In this document: positions 20,479 through 28,033 of the stretch, piece after piece
How positions within the stretch are numbered: the stretch's first letter is position 1
How the letters are laid out: the number at the start of each line of letters is the position of its first letter
IMG/VR virus record: IMGVR_UViG_3300037961_003327
Coordinates: 1-54,053 of that record
Source: a virus
Reading direction: 5' to 3' (one strand)
Length of the DNA: 54,053 nucleotides
Program-made: the position numbers and the translations under genes
The notes under the pieces: generated by a model
What the model saw: only the letters and a program-made list of their open reading frames with translations
Told to the model about the DNA's origin: nothing
Database searches by the model: none

Positions 20479-20685
20479 ATGAATGTAAACGACATCATCG
20501 ACTACGAACAGGGCAAACTCAACGATGCCCAAACCCTAAAGTTATTCTCCTCGCTCGTTCGATCAGGCGCAGTATGGTCCCTTCAAGGACATTACGGACG
20601 AACTGCATCCGCCCTGATTCAAGACGGGTGGATTGATAGTGACGGATGCATAACAGAAAAAGCAGAACTAAACGGATTAACATGA
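20479..20685 (+). CDS. 'SLQGHYGRTA' family small phage protein
   Basis: 68 residues. MNVNDIIDYEQGKLNDAQTL... SGAVWSLQGHYGRTASALIQDGWI. The combination 'D...YE.G.L......F..L..SG..WSLQG.YGRTA..LI..G' is a very common small phage family of unknown function. Early/middle expression inferred from position. Confidence 0.75.
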   Translation: MNVNDIIDYEQGKLNDAQTLKLFSSLVRSGAVWSLQGHYGRTASALIQDGWIDSDGCITEKAELNGLT

Positions 20686-20774
20686 CAATTGAGCAACTGC
20701 AAGACCTGTACGGTCTCGAATGGATTGACTACCTCGATACACAAGAAATCCAAGAGCTAATTGACGAACGATGA
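20682..20774 (+). CDS. Micro-protein (30 residues)
   Basis: MTIEQLQDLYGLEWIDYLDT plus QEIQELIDER. Both ends overlap neighbours by four bases (ATGA upstream and downstream), good evidence for translation. Acidic helix; unknown function. Confidence 0.55.
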   Translation: MTIEQLQDLYGLEWIDYLDTQEIQELIDER

Positions 20775-21034
20775 GCAGGCTAACACAACGTCAGGGCGTG
20801 TGCCCGAACTGCAAGGCTGACAGCCACATCAGCTACAGCAAGCTGAAAGACCAGTACGACCCCGATGTTGTGTACTTCGACGTCAAGTGCCACAACTGCG
20901 GTACTACGTGGGATGAGCATTACAGCCTCGTATTCTTCGAACAAGACAACATTCAAATACCTTCACAACATGAGCACAGCAATCATAGTAGCCTACGCAG
21001 TAGGAGCAGTAATAGTTACAATCCAATCCCTTAA
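20771..21034 (+). CDS. Zinc-ribbon protein
   Basis: 87 residues. CPNC (11-14) and CHNC (40-43) form a four-Cys zinc ribbon separated by a short beta hairpin. The C-terminal ~25 residues are Ser/Asn/His-rich low complexity. That region shares DNA with the nested 20970 peptide, so it may be shaped by the other frame. Zinc ribbons of this size bind nucleic acid or RNA polymerase; no target can be named. Confidence 0.7.
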   Translation: MSRLTQRQGVCPNCKADSHISYSKLKDQYDPDVVYFDVKCHNCGTTWDEHYSLVFFEQDNIQIPSQHEHSNHSSLRSRSSNSYNPIP

Positions 21035-21041
21035 AAAATGA
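20970..21041 (+). CDS. Nested single-pass membrane micro-protein (23 residues)
   Basis: ATG 20970, stop TGA 21039: MSTAIIVAYAVGAVIVTIQS plus LKK. One clean hydrophobic helix with a basic end. It is out of frame within the 3' end of the zinc-ribbon gene, and its stop overlaps the start of the next gene (ATGA). The hydrophobic composition and the coupling argue that it is real. Confidence 0.5.
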   Translation: MSTAIIVAYAVGAVIVTIQSLKK

Positions 21042-21235
21042 ATTCAGACAACATGATCAGAAGTTCTTTTGATAAATGGATTCGCAGAGGTGAGGCCATT
21101 CGCAGCCACCGCTGTGTAAACTACGCTAAGATGGGACTGGCGGCATGGGCGCAAGGCAGGGATCTTGATGCCTTCGCTTACTTAGCAAAAGCCAAACACG
21201 AATATTTTATTGATAACGAAGAACTACCATTCTAA
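21038..21235 (+). CDS. Small early protein (65 residues)
   Basis: MNSDNMIRSSFDKWIRRGEA... helical, TPR-like feel in YAKMGLAAWAQGRDLDAFAYLAKAKHEY. No family assigned. Coupled to both neighbours (ATGA and TAATG overlaps). Confidence 0.6.
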   Translation: MNSDNMIRSSFDKWIRRGEAIRSHRCVNYAKMGLAAWAQGRDLDAFAYLAKAKHEYFIDNEELPF

Positions 21236-21474
21236 TGAAAATGTACATAGCGATTATGCCTGAAGTGTGGGGTTATGGATACACCGCCATATCTGAAATC
21301 AGCGAAGAAGACGCAGTAAACAAAATACGCGAAGCCTACACGTTCGATATGGCCCGCATAGGACAGGATTTAGGCTGTTTGAAATCAACCAAATTCGAAG
21401 ATCGATACGACTACTATGGTGGGTATAGCCTACAAATAGACACCGACAAAATTTATACCGATGGGTTCAAATAA
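21235..21474 (+). CDS. Small acidic early protein (79 residues)
   Basis: MKMYIAIMPEVWGYGYTAIS..., then EEDAVNKIREAY. Beta-alpha pattern, acidic. Overlaps the start of the methyltransferase frame by 14 nt if the 21461 ATG were used. No family recognised. Confidence 0.6.
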   Translation: MKMYIAIMPEVWGYGYTAISEISEEDAVNKIREAYTFDMARIGQDLGCLKSTKFEDRYDYYGGYSLQIDTDKIYTDGFK

Positions 21475-21475
21475 G

Positions 21476-22171
21476 ATGAAAGTAATCGAACTATTTGCGG
21501 GATCGCGAAGCATTGGAAAGGCGGCAGAACAAATCGGATTGGAAGTATGGTCAACTGACATTTATGATTTTGGAGGTATCGACTGCGTAGCTGATATTTT
21601 AAAGCTGTCTGCTGACGATATACCGCACGAAGGGGAGAACACTATACTGTGGGCATCACCTCCGTGTACTTCATTCAGCGTAGCCTCGATAGGTCACCAC
21701 TGGAATCCTGACAGGACACCAAAAACAGAAGCGTGCAAATTAGGAGTCAAACTAGTTGAGCATACTTTGCAACTCATAAAGGAAATCAACCCAAGGTATT
21801 GGTACATAGAAAACCCTAGGGGTATGTTGAGAAAGCTAAACATGATGCAACCCCTCATGCGGAACACAGTAACTTATTGTCAGTACGGCGATGAGCGTAT
21901 GAAACCGACCGATATATGGACGAACAATAAGTATTGGCATCCTCGACCGATGTGCAAGAATGGTGATCCGTGCCACGTAGCTGCCCCTAGGGGTTCACGG
22001 ACGGGAACGCAAGGAAGAAAAAATAATCACGACCGTAGTAAAATACCGCACGATTTGTGCCTAGAGGTATTAAAAAGCTGTCTTGACAATGAAGAAACAA
22101 AAAGAGCAAAACCTTACCGAACACCAGGAGTGCAACAAAAACTTTGGTCGCATGGTGTGTGTGCAATCTAG
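21476..22171 (+). CDS. DNA (cytosine-5) methyltransferase
   Basis: 231 residues from ATG 21476 (an in-frame ATG at 21461 adds five). SAM-binding motif I ELFAGSRSIGKAA (5-17), catalytic motif IV SPPCTSF with Cys64, and motif VI ENPRG (112-116). Short for the family (usually 300+), as is common in phages. The C-terminus carries several Cys and a C-x-NGDPC segment. No restriction enzyme partner is nearby, so protection of phage DNA from host restriction, or gene control, is the likely role. Belongs to the early operon. Confidence 0.9.
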   Translation: MKVIELFAGSRSIGKAAEQIGLEVWSTDIYDFGGIDCVADILKLSADDIPHEGENTILWASPPCTSFSVASIGHHWNPDRTPKTEACKLGVKLVEHTLQLIKEINPRYWYIENPRGMLRKLNMMQPLMRNTVTYCQYGDERMKPTDIWTNNKYWHPRPMCKNGDPCHVAAPRGSRTGTQGRKNNHDRSKIPHDLCLEVLKSCLDNEETKRAKPYRTPGVQQKLWSHGVCAI

Positions 22172-22289
22172 CGCAAACGAAAATCCCGCAAAGGATTTCA
22201 ATGAGTGGATACAACACGTCTACTCACAAGTTAAAATTAATTACGAACGCAAACTAAAAAATGAAAAGCCTATGGAAAAACCTGAGTAA
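22089..22289 (+). CDS. Small charged protein overlapping the methyltransferase 3' end
   Basis: 66 residues from ATG 22089 (ATG 22152 is an alternative that shortens the 83-nt overlap to 20 nt). The C-terminal half KDFNEWIQHVYSQVKINYER is a plausible helix. The part overlapping the methyltransferase may be fortuitous. Unknown function. Confidence 0.45.
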   Translation: MKKQKEQNLTEHQECNKNFGRMVCVQSSANENPAKDFNEWIQHVYSQVKINYERKLKNEKPMEKPE

Positions 22290-22320
22290 AGTAAAATCAC
22301 AATTAACAAGCAAAAACAAA

Positions 22321-23124
22321 ATGAATTTTAATCGAATCTTTGAAACAACAGACTACAATCAATTTGACTGGACCGAAATAAACAGAGACATAGTAGAGTC
22401 CCAAGTCAAGAAACTAGAGGCCGATATCGACAGCGGTATGGGGATTATGACCCCCATACTAGTGAACCCAAAAAAGGTAAACGGTAAACTTCAAGTTCCT
22501 GACGGTCAACATAGATTGGTAGCACTAAAAAACAAAAATCGACCAATCCGTTACGTGTTCGCAACACGTCAGATGGATTTGAACGATATCACTAGGATCA
22601 ATACCCAACAGCGGCCCTGGTCTACCATGGACTATATCAAAGCCTTTGCGAAAGCAGGCAAACAAGATTACGTCCGATTGCTAAACTTCCATGAAGAGGT
22701 GCAAGAAAGGATAGATATGATACCCAACGTAAAAAGGATTTCTGTGAGAGCGGTTTCTTTTTTAGCCCAGGGGGACGCAACAAATCCTAATACGGCAGGT
22801 ATCTTTAAAATAAAAGACGGAACATGGAAGTTCAGGTCAACTGAGAAGCAAGCCCGCAAAAACCTGAATATGTTTATTCAGTTCGCTGAGATAACAGGGT
22901 CATGCTTAACAGAGTGCTTCATCCAAACCATCTTTTCTATGATTAAACATCAAGATGAGTTCAACGTAAACCGATTGCTACGACAGGCAAAGGCTTACCC
23001 TCACTTGTTTTATAGTTGCTCAAGGAATCAGGACTACATGCGTATGATTGAGGAGCTGTACAACCATCGCAAGAAGAGTAACAATCGGGTCTACTTCCGA
23101 TTCCGTAAAAAGTTAAACGCATGA
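22321..23124 (+). CDS. ParB-like N-terminal-domain protein
   Basis: 267 residues from ATG 22321 (an ATG at 22261 would add 20 residues and overlap the previous gene). ParB/sulfiredoxin-like core: DIVESQVKKLEADI, MTPILVN (43-49), then DGQHRLVAL (61-69), which is the family's G-x-x-R nucleotide-binding box. The C-terminal ~180 residues are helical with a basic end. Phage proteins of this type bind or cut DNA or act in DNA modification. The position just after a methyltransferase suggests work on DNA. Confidence 0.75.
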   Translation: MNFNRIFETTDYNQFDWTEINRDIVESQVKKLEADIDSGMGIMTPILVNPKKVNGKLQVPDGQHRLVALKNKNRPIRYVFATRQMDLNDITRINTQQRPWSTMDYIKAFAKAGKQDYVRLLNFHEEVQERIDMIPNVKRISVRAVSFLAQGDATNPNTAGIFKIKDGTWKFRSTEKQARKNLNMFIQFAEITGSCLTECFIQTIFSMIKHQDEFNVNRLLRQAKAYPHLFYSCSRNQDYMRMIEELYNHRKKSNNRVYFRFRKKLNA

Positions 23125-23288
23125 AAAAAGGATTCAGCATGCACAAATTAGCATACTATATGGTTCACGGCAAAGCAATCGAAGAAGAGGATGAGATGGA
23201 CGATCGCACGGAAGAGGAGAAGGAACTCGATGAAATATGGAACGCTTGGGAGGACAAGGCAGATGCAAAACGCAAATACAACGAATGA
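23121..23288 (+). CDS. Small acidic protein (55 residues)
   Basis: ATG 23121 to TGA 23288. Acidic central helix (EEEDEMDDRTEEEKELDEIW). Coupled to the ParB-like gene (ATGA) and to the next gene, whose ATG starts on the last base of its stop. Unknown function. Confidence 0.6.
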   Translation: MKKGFSMHKLAYYMVHGKAIEEEDEMDDRTEEEKELDEIWNAWEDKADAKRKYNE

Positions 23289-23416
23289 TGTTTAAACAGA
23301 AAGACGCAGCCAAGCTATTCAAGCGATTCATGGAAATCATGAGGAACCCCAAAGCCATAGACGCTTTACGCCAGCTTAAACAGTTAGAGCAGGACGGAAA
23401 GAAGTACGGATTCTAA
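23288..23416 (+). CDS. Small basic helical protein (42 residues)
   Basis: MFKQKDAAKLFKRFMEIMRN, then PKAIDALRQLKQLEQDGKKYGF. Amphipathic helix-rich, basic. Last gene before the structured leader region, with no clear terminator after it. Unknown function. Confidence 0.55.
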   Translation: MFKQKDAAKLFKRFMEIMRNPKAIDALRQLKQLEQDGKKYGF

Positions 23417-23563
23417 AAATCCTAGTCAGAACGCTGACAGGGGGAGGGGCGTATGGTGTGCGGGGAGAACCCGTAACGGGAAAAGAACACATGCATCATG
23501 TGCTAGTTTGAGACCCTGAGAAACAAAGTCCCTCTTTTCCTTGCATTATTAACATTATAACAG
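23417..23563 (+). ncRNA. Structured non-coding segment upstream of the replication genes
   Basis: No open frame. Hairpins: GTCAG-aacg-CTGAC (23425-23438) and CACAT-gcatc-ATGTG (23488-23502). Two competing hairpins share CCCG (23470-23473), pairing either with CGGG at 23461-23464 or with CGGG at 23477-23480. GAGGGG near 23445 could close the whole with TCCCTC at 23529-23534. It is G-rich compared with its surroundings. It could be a small RNA, a 3' processing or terminating structure for the early transcript, or an antisense target. I do not recognise a known family. Confidence 0.4.
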
Positions 23564-23571
23564 TACGTTTG
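23541..23571 (+). promoter_or_regulatory. Strong Bacteroidota-type promoter for the replication genes
   Basis: TTG (23541-23543), 20-nt spacer, TACGTTTG (23564-23571): both elements and the spacing fit the phylum's consensus. The predicted transcript would start around 23576, about 14 nt before the chosen ATG at 23590. Best promoter in the window. Confidence 0.75.
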
Positions 23572-23589
23572 GTGGATAAAGTCAATTTA

Positions 23590-23994
23590 ATGGAATCGAA
23601 AGTTCAACACATGTTGGATGAGTATTACAAAGAATTAAATGTTACTCCCAACTACAACAGCAGATTACAGCATCAAGTAAAACCCAGGGCTGCCATGATG
23701 GTAGCCATGACAAAAGAGATGAGCGTAACTGGCGTAGCAAAATCATTTAATATGAATCACGCTACGGTTCTTCATCACAGCAGAAAACATCTAGAAAACC
23801 TAAAGCATTGGGATGGCTACAAAGAAAACTACAAGTTAGCCGCCTCTTTGTGTGATGTTTGGCTGAAACGAGAACGGATAGAGACCGCTATCTCTAGGGT
23901 GAATAATAGAATTAAAAGGCTACAAAGTGTAGCAGAACAATTAAATCAAAGGTTAAAAAATGAGCAACTACAAGTTCAAAACAACGAAAATTAA
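23590..23994 (+). CDS. DnaA domain-IV-like DNA-binding protein
   Basis: 134 residues from ATG 23590 (TTG 23569 and GTG 23572 overlap the promoter). Residues 30-68 read like the DnaA C-terminal helix-turn-helix: RAAMMVAMTKEMSVTGVAKS, FNMNHATVLHHSRKH, with the signature 'HATVLH..RK'. No AAA+ domain precedes it. The rest is a long charged coiled coil. It could bind DnaA-box-like sites at the phage origin or compete with host DnaA. First gene of the replication module; next gene overlaps by 35 nt. Confidence 0.75.
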   Translation: MESKVQHMLDEYYKELNVTPNYNSRLQHQVKPRAAMMVAMTKEMSVTGVAKSFNMNHATVLHHSRKHLENLKHWDGYKENYKLAASLCDVWLKRERIETAISRVNNRIKRLQSVAEQLNQRLKNEQLQVQNNEN

Positions 23995-24475
23995 AGGCAA
24001 GGACTACGTAGAAGTCAACGAGCGAATCAAGTTCTTTCGACAAGAAGAGCAGTACAAAAACTGGAGCCTAATCACAGAGTTCCCTGTGCTAGATAGTGAA
24101 CACTGCGTTTGCAAAGCTTCCGTAGCCGATCCTGAGCACAGGATTATTGCTACAGGACACGCTCACGAAGTTCAAGGCAGTAGCATGATCAACAAAACTA
24201 GTTTCATAGAGAACTGTGAGACATCGGCAATCGGTCGTGCATTAGCTATGCTTGGCATAGGGATTGACACCTCTGTAGCTTCATTCAACGAAGTGTCAGA
24301 TGCTATAGCGCAGCAACAACAGACATCAGAGCCTGAAGAAAATATCATGGACAAAGCTGTCGCATACATCAAGTCCCAGGATGACAAGAAGAAAGCATTC
24401 GACCTCATCATCAAACAAAAGGGAAATCAACTAACAGAAAAGCAAATAGCGGGATTGAAGAAGTTTGTTCGATGA
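23960..24475 (+). CDS. Erf-like single-strand annealing/recombination protein
   Basis: 171 residues. INKTSFIENCETSAIGRALA MLGIG (78-101) and ATGHAHE (64-70) are as in phage proteins annotated near the ERF/Rad52-type annealing group, found beside exonucleases. The C-terminal 45 residues (from ~128) form a helical domain (DKAVAYIKSQ... QIAGLKKFV) typical of the family's tail. Followed two genes later by a PD-(D/E)XK exonuclease and SSB, the usual recombination set. The family call is moderate. Confidence 0.65.
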   Translation: MSNYKFKTTKIKGKDYVEVNERIKFFRQEEQYKNWSLITEFPVLDSEHCVCKASVADPEHRIIATGHAHEVQGSSMINKTSFIENCETSAIGRALAMLGIGIDTSVASFNEVSDAIAQQQQTSEPEENIMDKAVAYIKSQDDKKKAFDLIIKQKGNQLTEKQIAGLKKFVR

Positions 24476-24762
24476 GATTAGATACCACGCGCACAGACGA
24501 AAAGAGATACGCGCAGTTCAGAGCTTCAGCATTGAAGCTGAAGACCAAGAAGTTTTGGGTGTCTACCGAAGAAAGAAATCCTGAATTTGATGGGTTATTC
24601 TTTATCAAACACCCAGACTTCATGGGTGACATAGACATAGCTGAGTTCTACATCAACTCCAAGGGGAAAAGGTTTTGGCTTACGCCTAGCCCTCCTACGC
24701 ATTGGGCTGAGATAGAGACGTATGATTACAGAGACGAACACGGAGATTTAATTTATGACTGA
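24472..24762 (+). CDS. Small protein in recombination module, unknown
   Basis: 96 residues: MRLDTTRTDEKRYAQFRASA..., FWLTPSPPTHWAEIETYDY. Predicted small alpha/beta domain, acidic C-terminus. Coupled to both neighbours (ATGA; TGATG). Probably accessory to the annealing protein or exonuclease, by position only. Confidence 0.6.
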   Translation: MRLDTTRTDEKRYAQFRASALKLKTKKFWVSTEERNPEFDGLFFIKHPDFMGDIDIAEFYINSKGKRFWLTPSPPTHWAEIETYDYRDEHGDLIYD

Positions 24763-25544
24763 TGAACATACCTGAAAAACTACAAGAGAGATACAACAAG
24801 CCACATCTGTCGTATTCCTCCATCAAGCAAGCCCTAGGTGATATGGCTCAGTTCGATCGCTACATGCGAGGTGAAATGATTTACAAATCCGATGCTTTGG
24901 ATTTTGGTACACTGTATGATATGCTGCTTTTTGAGCGGGAGAAAGCCATGAGTCACTACGTAGTAATGTCGGACACGCACATCTTGGCACAACTATCGGA
25001 CAAAGCTAGAAACTCAAAGAAGCCTTCACTAACTTCAGAATACAAAGCTGCTGTACAACGTTTAAAAACCCAGGCGATAGAAGAAGACAAAAAGATTGTC
25101 TCGCATGACGATTGGCAAATGGCAAACGACATGATTGACAGACTTTATACTTGTGGACTTATGGATACTTACTTGGCTGGTGAATACCAAGTAGAATTCA
25201 ACGATCACATCAAAGGCGTACAAGTAAAAGGTTTTTTAGATTGTTTAGGCAATGGTTTTATTAGCGACAGCAAGTCATCGCGGAGTGTTTCTAAGTTTAG
25301 ATACGCCGTCAAAGACTTCTGCTACGACGTTCAAGCCTACATATACACTACGGTTTTTGGAATAAAAGATTTCTATTGGGTTGCCCAGGAGAAAACTTAT
25401 CCCTATCTTCCTGCTCTCATCAAGTGTAGCGATGAGACAATCTTTGTCGGAGAAATGAAATTCAATGATGCCGTAAACAGAATCCGAAAGTTCTTGGAAC
25501 AGGACTATAAGCCAACCAAAGATTATTTAGAGTATGAGGTTTAG
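24762..25544 (+). CDS. PD-(D/E)XK exonuclease (RecE/Cas4-like)
   Basis: 260 residues. N-terminal LSYSSIK and LDFGTLYDMLLFE (46-58) match the start of RecE/PDDEXK_1-type phage exonucleases. The active site is VKGFLDCLGNGFISDSKSS (around 155-173: Asp, then D-x-K). The Q-x-x-x-Y motif follows (DVQAYIYT, ~188-195). Makes 3' single strands for the Erf-like protein. Probably no Fe-S cluster, since the Cys ligands are not seen. Confidence 0.8.
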   Translation: MNIPEKLQERYNKPHLSYSSIKQALGDMAQFDRYMRGEMIYKSDALDFGTLYDMLLFEREKAMSHYVVMSDTHILAQLSDKARNSKKPSLTSEYKAAVQRLKTQAIEEDKKIVSHDDWQMANDMIDRLYTCGLMDTYLAGEYQVEFNDHIKGVQVKGFLDCLGNGFISDSKSSRSVSKFRYAVKDFCYDVQAYIYTTVFGIKDFYWVAQEKTYPYLPALIKCSDETIFVGEMKFNDAVNRIRKFLEQDYKPTKDYLEYEV

Positions 25545-25586
25545 ACAAGTTTTTAGGTACAATTTTTTACAACTAATTCATTTAAA

Positions 25587-25895
25587 ATGAGTGATCAAAA
25601 CAAGAAGTACGAGAGTGTTCTCGTAGGCTGGGCAGACGAGCCTAGTTATAATGACAACGGTGATTTGATGGGGTGGAGCTTCCGCCTCAAGGACAACGAG
25701 TTGAAAGATGCTATTGACCAGTATGCCACTAAGCGGGACGAGAACGGTCAAGGTGGTAACATTCGATTCCGACTATTCATGTCGAAGTCGGGCAAGCCAT
25801 GCCTTAGCGTATGGGATCCCAATAGCGAAGCGGCACAAGAACGCCGTAACAACCAGGCTAAAAACGGAAAGGGCTCAGACGACCTGCCGTTCTAG
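25587..25895 (+). CDS. Single-strand DNA-binding-like protein (DDLPF tail)
   Basis: 102 residues. The C-terminus ends in DDLPF after a low-complexity Gln/Asn/Lys stretch, the tip by which SSB proteins recruit partner enzymes (DDIPF in E. coli). The ~75-residue front part (KYESVLVGWADEP, RFRLFMSKSGKPCLSVWDP) is beta-rich and could be a short OB-like fold, but it does not clearly match SSB. Followed by a good terminator. Confidence 0.65.
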   Translation: MSDQNKKYESVLVGWADEPSYNDNGDLMGWSFRLKDNELKDAIDQYATKRDENGQGGNIRFRLFMSKSGKPCLSVWDPNSEAAQERRNNQAKNGKGSDDLPF

Positions 25896-25917
25896 TATAT
25901 CGTGTAAGGGTTTGTGG

Positions 25918-25950
25918 AAAGGGTCGAGATTGTTCTCGGCCTTTTCTTTC
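25918..25950 (+). terminator. Rho-independent terminator after the SSB-like gene
   Basis: 8-bp stem GGTCGAGA/TCTCGGCC (25922-25929/25934-25941, one G-U), loop TTGT, preceded by AAA and followed by TTTTCTTT. Ends the transcript from the 23564 promoter, so primase-helicase expression needs read-through or another promoter. Confidence 0.85.
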
Positions 25951-25966
25951 CCTTGTATATTACGTA

Positions 25967-26245
25967 ATGAGTAGACCAATATATTTTATCGAGGCAACGG
26001 CTACCGTAATTAAAAATAAGCGGCCTACGTCGAGAGAAGTATGGATAGTTAGTACATACGATAACCCCTCCGACATCATGAAAAACGACTCGAAAACAAT
26101 GAGTCGGTTACGCGAGGAGTTACTGAGCAAAAACGCGAAGAACAAAACAGTTCTTATTGAATCAATCAAATCAATCAAACGAGTCGGCACTACCTCTAAT
26201 GCAAGTAACTATCTACAAAAATCTGTACAAGAAAAGCGCAAGTGA
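25967..26245 (+). CDS. Small basic protein upstream of primase (92 residues)
   Basis: MSRPIYFIEATATVIKNKRP... beta strands then a Lys-rich helix (LREELLSKNAKNKT). Overlaps the primase-helicase start by 47 nt. No family recognised. Confidence 0.6.
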   Translation: MSRPIYFIEATATVIKNKRPTSREVWIVSTYDNPSDIMKNDSKTMSRLREELLSKNAKNKTVLIESIKSIKRVGTTSNASNYLQKSVQEKRK

Positions 26246-28013
26246 CGCGAATACAAGGCCGATAGCAGTTGCTCTTAAAAGAATCCAAGAGGGTGCTTCT
26301 AAAGATAAGATTGATAAAATACGATCAGGAGAGAAAGAGTTTAAGATGTCCTTGCCCGTAGTTCTTTTCAGCGGAGAGTTTCGAAACAGGCAAGACAGTG
26401 ACTTAGTTAGACACAGCGGTTTCATAGTTCTAGACTTTGATCACATAGATATTGAAAAGTCGAAGCCGCTGATTGGGACCGACCCATACATCTATGCTTG
26501 TTGGATATCTCCATCAGGAGATGGAATCAAAGCATTGTCCAGGATATCAAATCCTGAAAGACATAGGGATCACTTCAAAGCTTTGGTGGCTTATTTCAAA
26601 AAGCAGTACGACTTAGAAGTGGATGCATCGGGCATCAATGAAAGTCGGGCGTGCTATGAATCCTACGATCCTGACATCATCATAAACGAAGAGAGTAGTG
26701 TCTTCGGAGCATTTCAAGTAGATTCTAACCAAGAGCAGGTAGCTGTCTCACAATCAGACAGTTACACGGATTACTTCAAGTTAAATCTAGCTGCAAAAAT
26801 GATTCGTCAAGCTGCTGATGGAGAGAAGCATAACACGCTACTACGGGCAGGTCGATTGTGTGGAGGATATGTCGCAGCGGGACGCATGGAGGAGGATGAG
26901 GTCATTCGAGTTTTAACAAGAGAGATTCTTAAAAGAGATGTGGATGATGAGGAGCATACGGTGCGCACGCTTAGGGAGGCCGTAGACAAAGGCAAAGAGG
27001 ATCCGATAACCGTTACCATACAAGACGAGAAGAAAGCCAGGAGAGAGCTTCTAATCAACGACGGGGACATGTCGTTCATATCTTCCGACGATGAAGACTT
27101 TAGGTGGATTGATGACTTTGCAAACGGTAAGATACCCGTCGGTTTAGACACTGGTGATGCAGAACTGGATAAATTTTTTAGATACAAGAAAGAGTTTGTT
27201 ATTGTAAACGGGCACAGCAACGTAGGTAAGACCACGATGGTTCTGTATCTGATGATTAACTCTAGTCTTAGACATGGATGGAAATGGGTGGTTTACTCCT
27301 CAGAAAATCGAACAGCCTCTTTGAAAATGTCGCTGATACAGTTCGCTATGAACAAAGCGATATCGTCCTTAAACTATATGCAAAGAAAAAAAGCGTATGA
27401 GTGGGTGGGCAATCACTTCACTATCATTAGCAACAAACAGATATACAGCTACACGGATATCATTGTATTCTTAGAAAAGATATTGAAACAGCAAGCTGTT
27501 GATGCTGTATTTGTAGACCCGTACAACAGCCTCAAGCTGGATATGCGTAATAGTTCTATAGGTGTTCATGATTACCACTACGAAGCTGCTTCTGAGTTCT
27601 TAACCTTTAGTACTACGCACGACGTAGCGGTTTGGCTAAACATGCACGCTGTTACCGAAGCGCAACGACGCAAGGGCAACGACGGCCTACCTGTTGCACC
27701 ATACGCAGAGGACACAGAGGGGGGTGGCAAGTTTGTAAACCGCTCGGATTGCTTTGTTACAATACACCGTAAAGTGCAACATCCCGATCCTAATGAGCGC
27801 AAGGTGACAGAGTTTCACGTTCGCAAAGTAAGAGACGTAGAAACAGGTGGGGAACCAACGCCTTTAGAGCAGCCAGTACGCTTTGAAATGAACACATCTA
27901 GGACAGGATTTAGGCTGTACAAAAGTCAAAAAGATTTATTTGAAGTTCTTGATTTAGAGCCAAGTGAGCAATCTTACTTGGAGTGGGGCGCTAACACTTC
28001 ATTTTTAAAATAA
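26199..28013 (+). CDS. Primase-helicase (BT4734-like N-terminus plus RecA-like ATPase)
   Basis: 604 residues from ATG 26199 (the TTG at 26157 would overlap the previous gene further). N-terminal domain as in Bacteroidota BT4734/VirE-N proteins: LDFDHID near 77-83, CWISPSGDGIKAL near 106-118. A PriCT-like linker follows (LLRAGRLCGGYVAAG..., ~210-270). Then a RecA/DnaB-type ATPase: Walker A GHSNVGKTT (~338-346) and Walker B AVFVDPYNS (~437-445), followed by LNMHAVTEAQRR (~483-494) and a VRKVRD arginine-finger-like segment. Primes and unwinds phage DNA for a host polymerase, as no phage polymerase is present. Confidence 0.85.
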   Translation: MQVTIYKNLYKKSASDANTRPIAVALKRIQEGASKDKIDKIRSGEKEFKMSLPVVLFSGEFRNRQDSDLVRHSGFIVLDFDHIDIEKSKPLIGTDPYIYACWISPSGDGIKALSRISNPERHRDHFKALVAYFKKQYDLEVDASGINESRACYESYDPDIIINEESSVFGAFQVDSNQEQVAVSQSDSYTDYFKLNLAAKMIRQAADGEKHNTLLRAGRLCGGYVAAGRMEEDEVIRVLTREILKRDVDDEEHTVRTLREAVDKGKEDPITVTIQDEKKARRELLINDGDMSFISSDDEDFRWIDDFANGKIPVGLDTGDAELDKFFRYKKEFVIVNGHSNVGKTTMVLYLMINSSLRHGWKWVVYSSENRTASLKMSLIQFAMNKAISSLNYMQRKKAYEWVGNHFTIISNKQIYSYTDIIVFLEKILKQQAVDAVFVDPYNSLKLDMRNSSIGVHDYHYEAASEFLTFSTTHDVAVWLNMHAVTEAQRRKGNDGLPVAPYAEDTEGGGKFVNRSDCFVTIHRKVQHPDPNERKVTEFHVRKVRDVETGGEPTPLEQPVRFEMNTSRTGFRLYKSQKDLFEVLDLEPSEQSYLEWGANTSFLK

Positions 28014-28033
28014 TTAGCTGTACCTTCCACGAT

